Positions 56,245 through 64,000 of a DNA stretch of 64,000 nucleotides are shown piece after piece. Under the pieces are notes generated by a model, which saw only the letters and a program-made list of their open reading frames with translations, was not told the DNA's origin and made no database searches. How positions within the stretch are numbered: position 1 is the stretch's first letter; the number at the start of each line of letters is the position of its first letter. Where the stretch lies: assembly GCA_963921825.1 (NCBI GenBank), contig OY997590.1:58642012-58706011 (forward strand). Reading direction: 5' to 3'. The position numbers and the translations under genes were made by a program. Source of the stretch: Erodium maritimum (Eukaryota > Streptophyta > Magnoliopsida > Geraniales > Geraniaceae).

Positions 56245-59162
56245 TGTAATAACCACTTCTGGTCAACGTCAGTCAAACCTGCGAAAAACAGGAAAATTTA
56301 AAAATTTTAAGACAGACACTTAACTTAACTTAAATTGACCCCGAGGGTCATGCCGGACTTAAGTTGACCCCGTTATCGACTAAAATGAGTTACGGGGGAC
56401 TCAGGGCAACTTCCTGGTCATTTTGGGAAAGATTGATTTTTCGCTGGAAAAGTCACCCGAGCGACGTTTTGGTCCATTCGAGGACCGTTTTGGACCCGAA
56501 AAGCTTAGCCGTCGTCGTAGCGGTCTTAGTTGGGCCGTTTCCTTGAAGCCCGTCCAGTTTAAATTTTTTTTGGGAAAAGTGCCCGTTCGGGGCCCGAAAC
56601 GTCCGTTTTTCGCGAATCTGATTGGAAAATATCAACTAGGTATTTTCCAAAAGGTTGGGACCCACCTTGACACTTGTCAATTATATGGTGGTGTAATTTT
56701 TGGAGGGAAAATGTGTGGTTGGGAAGTGTTGGCCGAACATGGGTAAAAGGGGGGAGTTTTTGGAGTTAGTTGTTAGTTTTAATTAAATTAGAAAGAAGAA
56801 GAGAGGTTTTAGAGAGAGAAGAAGAAGGAGAAGAAGAGAGAAGAAAGGAAGTGGAGTTAGGGTTTGATTTTCAACCCTTGGATCGATTCGAAGCAAGGAG
56901 CAAATCTCTTCCCCTCGTCTTCCTCTCGAGTAAGCACTAACCCGATTCTCGTTTCGTTTATTTTCTTGAAAGCTAGGGTTTAAGTTTTAAACTAATACTT
57001 AGGGTTGTGTAGAGTTTGGGAGGTGTTGGAGACGTTTTAGAGGTGTTTGGGGGTGTAAGGGCACGTTTTCCGATGACCGGAGGCTCGGGAGGAGCTCCGG
57101 CCACCGTGGGTGGTGGCCGGCCGGCCATGTGGTGGCTGGCCGGAGGTGGCAGCAGCCACCACTTGGTGGCCGAGCCCCTCCCTCAAACCCTAGGGTCTCG
57201 GCCAAGCCTCTTGGGTGGGGCCCACGTGCTCGGTTGCTCGGGTTTTAATGTTCGGGTGGTTTAAAACGTCCCCCGGACCACTTTTTCCTAATCGAATCGA
57301 AATTTGGAATTAATTTGGAGAAGTTGTAATTAACGGGTTTCGGGAAACTTTAAACGTTAATTAATTGACTTAGAAGTCGGAATTCAATTCCGTCAAGTGC
57401 GTTGGGTTCCTTGAAATATTCTAAGACCGTAGAAACGAAAACGGGGACTTTTGGAGCCCCGGAAGGCAATTAACCAAAACCGGGCAGATTCGCCATGTCG
57501 GGCGAATCTGGCCCTTACGGGTCCTTTATCGGCAATATCGAGTATTTGGGAAGTTTGGGAGTGATCGGTATTGTCGGGGTTACGTTTGGGCGTTAAGTTT
57601 ATTAATTTTCGGTTTACTCGTACTAGTTTAAAAGTACTTTAAATTTGTGTTCTTTTAGATCGTGCTACGGACCGAGGCAAGGGGAAGCTCGGCGAGTGAC
57701 TGAGTGTGCTTCGGGTGTTGTTGGAGCGCTTTTGGGATTGTATACGAGGTAGGGAAAAGTAGCCGGATCTCGGCCCTGATTAGGGAAAGTTAATAGTAGA
57801 ATTGCATGTGACACCGGGGTGTCGTGGGTTGAGTAGATTTATTTAATTATTAGAAAAGCATGATACGGGATTGTAGCGTTTAAGAGAAAGGCATGTGACA
57901 CTTAGTAGTGTCGTAGGAACAGAGAACTTAGCGATAATTGAATTACTGGAGGCATATGACCATGCCCGGAGGTTGTTTGTGAAACTAGCGATTTTAGGAT
58001 CGTTGGAGGCATCGAGTATGTCGGAGGTTGTCGTGCGTTTTATTTAATTGTTGAGTTTGGGTGGCCTTGAGAGCCCGTATTTAATTGTTGAGTTTGGGTG
58101 GCCTTGAGAGCCCGTATTTAATTGTTGAGTCGGGGTGGCCATGAGAGCCGTGTATTTAATTTGGTGTCTTGAGTGGCAGCGAGTGCCCGTGGGGTTGTTG
58201 GACCCGAGTCTTGACTGTTGAGGTGTCTTGAGTGGCCTTGAGTGCCTGTGTGATTGAACTTGCCTGTGATTGTGATTGTGGTTACCTGGGGTGGTGAGTT
58301 CTAAAGGTCGACAGCCTGATCCGACTTAGTGTCGATGAATTGCGAGTTCTAAAGGTCGACAGCCTGATCCGACTTAGTGTCGATGAATTGCGAGTTCTAA
58401 AGGTCGACAGCCTGATCCGACTTAGTGTCGATGAATTGCGAGTTTTAAAGGTCGACAGCCTGATCCGACTTAGTGTCGATGAATTGCGAGTTCTAAAGGT
58501 CGACAGCCTGATCCGACTTAGTGTCGATGAATTGCGAGTTTTAAAGGTCGACAGCCTGATCCGACTTCGTGTCGAGGAATTGCGATAGGTCGAACCCTGA
58601 CCTGATTGAGATTGGTTACTGAGCAGCTGGTGTGCGATCCTTTGTGATCTTGTTTGGTGTTGTGTCGTTTCGTTCGAGTCCTTGAGGAGGTCGTCGATAG
58701 TTGTGTCGGGTCTACACTGTTTTTATCGAGTGTCGAGCCTGTTGAGGAAGGTGACGGGTTGTGGGTCTGTTGAGTACTTGAGTTGGGGACTGTAGTCCCG
58801 GCGTTGGGTTTGGTTTTAGTGTTACTGGCTTTTTCTGCTAATTATGCCATAGTCAGTCTGTTATCCGTGGAGGTGAGCGAACGCTCACCCCTAGCTGCTT
58901 TTCCTACAGGTACTGATCACCGGACGGACTAGGTTAGCTCTTGAAGTTCATGGAGCTTGGAGCGGAGTCTGGTCTTTACTTTTGTTGAGTCTAGTGACGG
59001 ATGTTGTACCTTGTCCACTTGTTGGGACGTTTTTGTATTGTAAATACTATTATTTTGAGAAGTAAATGGAAATGTCAAAGCTTTTATTGAAAACAGGTTT
59101 CAAGTGTTCATGTTTTTAAAAGTTCGCGCCCGAGTTCGGTTCGCTGAAATTGGGGCGTGACA
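56245..59162 (+). mobile_element. Solo LTR of the gypsy family
   Basis: 2918 bp, TGTAATAACC...GGGGCGTGACA, flanked by GTTCT (56240-56244 and 59163-59167). It contains a distinctive 48-bp minisatellite (58294-58585). The GTTGACTTTTC hairpin is broken in this copy (near 56428), but the hairpin at 58872-58889 is perfect. Confidence 0.96.
58294..58585 (+). repeat. 48-bp minisatellite inside LTR
   Basis: Six units containing AAAGGTCGACAGCCTGATCC and TAGTGTCGATGAATTGCGAG, nearly identical to each other. Because 48 is a multiple of 3, it yields an artefact frame with a 16-residue period. Confidence 0.93.
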
Positions 59163-59410
59163 GTTCTGGTTGAGTTGTCCTTGTAGGAAAGCTCTTGTTT
59201 CCTTTGTTGTGCTTAAAGGTGGTTATATTAGGGTATATGTTTGTTAGACCCTAGTTTGGTTTGTGTTTGGTTACTTCGCAAGTTCTTGCATTAGGAACCT
59301 TTATGAGGTTGCCTTTGTTTTGTATGTTGCTACTGTTGAGGGACTTCTCTTGGCCTTGTCCTGTTTCAAAAGAATCGGTTTATAAAATTAAAAATTACTG
59401 ATAAAAAAAC
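59163..59410 (+). repeat. LINE-like stretch, right part
   Basis: Continuation after the solo LTR, ending ATAAAATTAAAAATTACTGATAAAAAAAC. The A-rich end would fit a non-LTR retrotransposon or a polyadenylated retrocopy. No coding domain is seen, so the class is open. Confidence 0.35.
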
Positions 59411-59754
59411 ATGAAACATATGGGTACAAAAAAAAGTTCTCTCTAGAGGTATAGTAGAGGTACGGTACGTTCAATAGAGTTCTTCCAGTTTCTTCATTCA
59501 AGTTCATGCACTGAAGTCGGAGATGGAAAGTGATCATTGAGTTCACTTTTAGTTTCCCTGCGACAACAATAAGTTCAACTCTTCGAGATGGGTCACCTAA
59601 TTGAACCACCAGATTCATAAATAGGAAGAGAGATTGGAGCCCGATTGATCATCCTTGGAGTAAGGACTCACCGGTACAGGTTCATTTGGTCGATAAAACA
59701 CAAACATAGACTTAAGATCAGGTTGTAGAAACATCCTCAAAAGTTAGAAGAAGG
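59411..59754 (+). other. Spacer or LINE leader, nothing recognised
   Basis: No domain or repeat recognised. It may be the upstream part of the ORF1-like remnant that follows. Confidence 0.35.
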
Positions 59755-60712
59755 ATGGATTTGGATGTGGAAATAACATACCTATTTAGAAGAATAGCTC
59801 AAGGAGCTGCCACACACTTGAAGTTCGCATTCATATCTTCAGCCCAAGTTAGGGGATATAAACAAGCGTCTTCGTCAAGCATGAGTTTCCATCCACTGGG
59901 TTTTGAACATGTTAGGAGCACCAAACTGAATATTGGGAGGGAAGAAACTTCAAAGTCAACCTTCCTCATAAGACTTCACCGACTAGGTTGGAAGAAATCT
60001 TTTAAAATTGTGGACATGTTTTGAAAATTGATGTCCCTTTCAAACCAAATATAAGTGGAAGATGGTTCGCTTTTATATATTTCAACTCTAAAAATGCTCT
60101 ACACAAAACGATACAAAGGTTAAACAGTTACATTTGGTTGGGATACAAATTATTCCTCGCCAAAGCTTGGCAAAGGAAAACTATGAGGATGTTGAATAAG
60201 GTTTGTAGACCTGTATTAAAGGAAAGTGAAACAAGGGAGACAAGGAATCAGGAAGCTAGGATCGGTGGCATTTAGATTGGATAAGTGGTTACTAGATTAA
60301 TTTAGTTGGTTGAAAAGTCCCATCTAGTGGTATTACATAGGAACATGAGCACTAAGGCAGTTTTGAGGGAAATCTCTACATAATGTGTCTTAGAGATTAA
60401 GTTGTTCTCATTAGGGAATAGATTGTCATTACTTAAGTGCCCAGATCAATACTATGAAGATGAGATACTCCATGAGAGTTGTGACCAGTTGAAACAATGG
60501 ATGACTATCATTCCAAAGAAGAACAAGCGCTGCAAGTTGGAAGGAAGGTTTATGTGGGTACTAATCCAAGGTCTACCTATCCAAGGGTGGTGTGAAGAGG
60601 CCTTCAGTGCTTGTGTTTCAGGTTTAGGGACTTACATTTTCACTCATCTGAGATCGTTGCAAAGGTCATACTTTGACAGAGTAGTGGTATTGATTCCAAC
60701 AAGCTTAGAGTG
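59755..60712 (+). pseudogene. LINE ORF1-like remnant (RRM plus DUF4283-like)
   Basis: ORF1 proteins of plant L1-type LINEs bind the element RNA. Three open stretches in two or more frames (59755-60024, 60021-60275, 60402-60734) follow one another. The second carries GRWFAFIYF, a fair match to the RNP1 motif of an RRM fold. The third has LEGRFMWVLIQGLPIQGWCEEAF, typical of the DUF4283-like region after it. A frameshift lies at about 60021, and stops separate the parts. The remnant is cut at 60713 by a minus-strand gypsy LTR, so any endonuclease/RT ORF2 would lie beyond the window. It could instead be a decayed RRM host gene. Confidence 0.5.
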
Positions 60713-63700
60713 TGTCACGCCCCAATTTCAGTAAACCGAACTCAGGACATGAACCTTTAAAATAATAAAACAATGAAACCTGTTTTGGATAAACACTTTA
60801 AAATCTCCATTTAATTAATCAAAATAATATTTACAACTTAAAAATATGTCCCAACACGTGGACAAAAGTACAAGGTATCCGTCACTAGACTCAAAAGACA
60901 AAAACCCGGACTCCGCCCCTAGCTACACAAGCTTCGAGAGCTCACCTAGTCCGTCCTGTGATCAGTACATGTAGGAAAAGCAGCTAGGGGTGAGCGTTCA
61001 CTCACCACCACAGATAACAGACTGACTACGACATAATTAGCAGACAATGCTGGTAACACCCACAACAAACTCGACTCCGGGGATCACTGTCCCCAACCCA
61101 AGTACTCCGACTGAACACACACCCACAGTTACCTTCCTTGACAAACTCGACACCCTGACACGTAAAGTAGACCCGACACAACGATCACGACCTCTTCCAA
61201 GGACTAAAACGAAAGCTACGCAACACCAAACAAGATCACAAAGGATCGCATACTAGTTGCTCAGTAACCTCTCCCACTCACACGAACACGGATCAGGCTA
61301 GCCAAAGAATGCTTACAACCTGTGATACTCAAACTCGGACCAGGCCAGCCAAAGAATGCTTGCAACCTGTTGATACTCAAAATCGGATCAGGCTAGCCCA
61401 AGAATGCTTACAACCTGTTGATACTCAAACTGTGTCAGGCCAGCCAAATAATGCTTGCAACCTGTTGATACTCAAACTGTGTCAGGCCAACCAAAGAATG
61501 CTTGCAACCTGTTGATACTCAAACTGTGTCAGGCCAGCCAAAGAATGCTTGCAACCTGTTGATACTCAAACTTAGTCAGGCCAGCCAAAGAATGCTTGCA
61601 ACCTACCGGGATCCGCAACCACAATCACAAGCACAATCACAATCACAAGCAAGTTCAACAACCAGTAACAAGACCAGTTCAACACTCCACAGGCACTCAT
61701 GGCCACATAAGACACCGATAGTAAAACACGGACTCAACAACCCCAAACCATTCACGGGCACTCACGGCCACCCAAGACACACCAACAGTAACTCACGGGC
61801 TCAACAACCCCACGGCACTCACGGCCACCCAAGACACACCACCAGTAACTCACGGGCTCAACAACCCCACGACACTCACGGCCACTCAAGACACCAACAA
61901 CGAAGCAACACGGGTTCAACAACCCAGCGGCACTCACGGCCACCCAAGACACCAATAATAAAGTAACACGGGTTCAACAACCCCACGGGCCCTCATGGCC
62001 ACCCTAGACACCAACGGTAAAGTACGGGTTCACAACCCCACGGGCACTCACGGCCACCCAAAACACCAATAATAATACCACGGGCTCTCATGGCCACCCA
62101 AGACTCGACAATAATAACACGGGCTCTTATGTCCACCCAAACTCAATAATAACAACACGGGCTCTCATGGCCACCCAAGACACCAACAATAATACACGGA
62201 CTCTCATGGCCACCCAAGACACCAACAATAATACACGAACAACATCCGGGCATAACCAATGCCTCCAGCAGTCCTAATATCAACAGTTTCATAATCAACC
62301 TCCGGGCATGGTCATATGCCTCCAGTACTCCTAATCTCGATAAGTTCGCAATCAACCTCCGGGCATGGTCATATGCCTCCAGTAATTCTAATAACGCTAA
62401 GTTCTCTGCTCCTACGACACTACTAAGTGTCACATGCATTTCCAATATTCGCTACGTTCCCGTATCATGCCTTTCTAATATTCGATAAACCTACTTAACC
62501 CACGACACCCCGGTGTCACATGCAATTCTACTGTTAACTTTCCCTAGTCAGGGCCGAGATCCGGCTACTTTTCCCTACCTCGTGCGTGTTCTCCAAAAGT
62601 GCCCAAATAAGCCCCGGCGTGATCTCCGTCACTCGCCTAGCTTTCCTTTGCCTCGGTCCGCAGCACGATCTAAAAGAACACAATTTTAAACGCTTTTAAG
62701 CTTGCAGGCATAATGCTGAATTTTAATAAACCTGACGCCCAAAAGTAACCCCGACAATGTCGATCACTCCCGAACTCCCCAATTACTCGACATTGTCGAT
62801 ATTGGACCCGTAAAGGCCCGATTCGCCCGACATGGCGAATCTGCCCGGGTTTTGGAAATGCCCTTCCGGGGCCCCAAAAATTCCCGTTTCCGTTTCTACG
62901 GTCTTAGAATAATTCAAGGATCCCAATTCACTTGACGGAATCGAATTCCGACTTCCGAGTCAATTAATTAACGTTTAAAGTTTCTAAAACCCGTCAATTA
63001 CAACTTTTCCAATTTAATTCCAAATTTCGATTCGGTTATGGATAAATGGTCCGGGGAACGTTCTAAACCACCCGAACACAAAAACCCGATACCCGGGCAT
63101 GTGGGCCCCACACGGCCACAATGGAAAAATTCCCTTTTTGCCCCAAAACGTTCCTAACGAAACCCAAACCTCAACCATTCATCTGTAAACCAATCTTAAT
63201 CAAAACCCAACCTTAGTCAAACCGTTTAAACTCAAACCCTAAAATTCAAACGTATCAAAACGAAAATCGATTAGGTGCTCACCGTAGGGAATGATGACGG
63301 GAACTCGATTCTTCGATCGTTGAGACGATCCGTAGGTCGGATCGTCGGGAAATCACAAAACTCCAACACTTTCTTCTCTTTTTCTCCATTTTCTCCTTCT
63401 CTTTCCTCTCTCCACTTTCTCTCTCTAATTCTCCTTTTTTTTCAAAGTGTGCCTGACACTTTTTATCTTCCTTCCTTTTATTTTGTTTTTTTTAAAAAAA
63501 ACACACCAAACTCTTATTTACAAACTACCACTCATTCTTCTTTTTGTTTTTTTCAAGAAACCTAACACCACCACATAATTGACAAGTGGCAAGGTGGGTC
63601 CCACACATTTTTGGAAAAATATCTAGGAGATATTTGCCAATCAGATTCGCGAAATTCAGACGTTTCGGGCCCCGAACGGGCACTTTTTCCAAGAAATTAC

Positions 63701-64000
63701 GAAACTTCACGGGCTACAAGGAAACGGATCAACTAAGACCGTGGCGATGACGGCTAAGCTTTTTGGATCCAAAACGGTCCTCGAATGGACCAAAACGTTG
63801 CTCGGTTGACTTTTCCAACGAAAAGTCAACATTTCCCAAATTGATCAGAAAGTTGCCCTGAGTCCCCCGGAACTCACTTTGGTCAATATCGGGGTCAACT
63901 TAAGTACGGTATGACCCTCGGGGTCCAATTCCGGTTCAATTCAGTGTCTGCTCAAAATTTTTAAATTTTCCTGTTTTTCGCAGGTTTGACTGGCGTTGAC
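60713..64000 (-). mobile_element. Gypsy-family LTR, minus strand, running off the window
   Basis: Begins TGTCACGCCC after GAGTG (60708-60712) and reaches GACTGGCGTTGAC at the window end, about 17 bp short of the expected GTTATTACA terminus. It is almost complete at nearly 3.3 kb. Whether it is solo or the 3' LTR of a full element cannot be told: a solo LTR would be followed by GAGTG, a full element by a polypurine tract. It holds the CCAGCCAAAGAATGCTTGCA module (about 61300-61600), the GTGGCC minisatellite (about 61690-62230) and the GTTGACTTTTC hairpin (63805-63830). Confidence 0.94.

Noticed and set aside
58340-58588. 82-codon repetitive protein
   Set aside because: Pure translation of the 48-bp minisatellite.

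Overview
The window looks like plant nuclear DNA dominated by nested transposable elements. The evidence is one Ty3/gypsy chromovirus-like element with 2.9-3.5 kb LTRs, three Ty1/copia lineages, a Mutator-like element with 9-bp target duplications, foldback/MITE-like elements and a LINE-type ORF1 remnant. I see no convincing host protein-coding gene, rRNA, tRNA gene or CRISPR array. The species cannot be named from this.

Layout. (1) 1-14031 (+): a degenerate gypsy element, with its 5' LTR cut by the window edge. A solo LTR of the same family (2387-5491) sits 72 bp inside its leader. The gag-pol reading is broken by stops and frameshifts, and the 3' LTR is 11156-14031. (2) 14032-19990: a copia RT/RNase H relic split by a minus-strand solo LTR (15190-16804), then AT-rich DNA and a GC-rich dispersed repeat (copy A). 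(3) 20069-30105 (-): a decayed copia element carrying a 769-bp Mutator-like element in its 3' LTR and a 3.5-kb gypsy solo LTR in pol. (4) 30106-43478: non-coding DNA, a gypsy solo LTR (34408-37427), a foldback MITE (about 37.5-37.86 kb), a copia solo LTR (39570-41242) and repeat copies B and C. (5) 43479-52388 (-): a complete, apparently very young copia element with an uninterrupted 1341-codon gag-pol. (6) 52389-64000: the rest of repeat C, a foldback element with internal tandem repeats, a LINE-like stretch split by a gypsy solo LTR (56245-59162), a LINE ORF1-like remnant, and a last minus-strand gypsy LTR running to within about 17 bp of its expected end.

The nesting is well supported. I found target-site duplications for five gypsy solo LTRs (AGTAA, TGTGA, GATCA, GTAAA, GTTCT), both young-copia insertions (ATCAG, GGGCC) and the Mutator-like element (ATAATAGAA). 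One gypsy family supplies eight LTRs but only one internal region, so LTR-LTR recombination has been the main removal route.

No new multi-gene system is visible. The least explained signal is the gypsy LTR itself. It carries a series of short perfect or near-perfect stem-loops that recur in most copies with changing loops, followed by swappable minisatellite modules. All alignments were done by eye.
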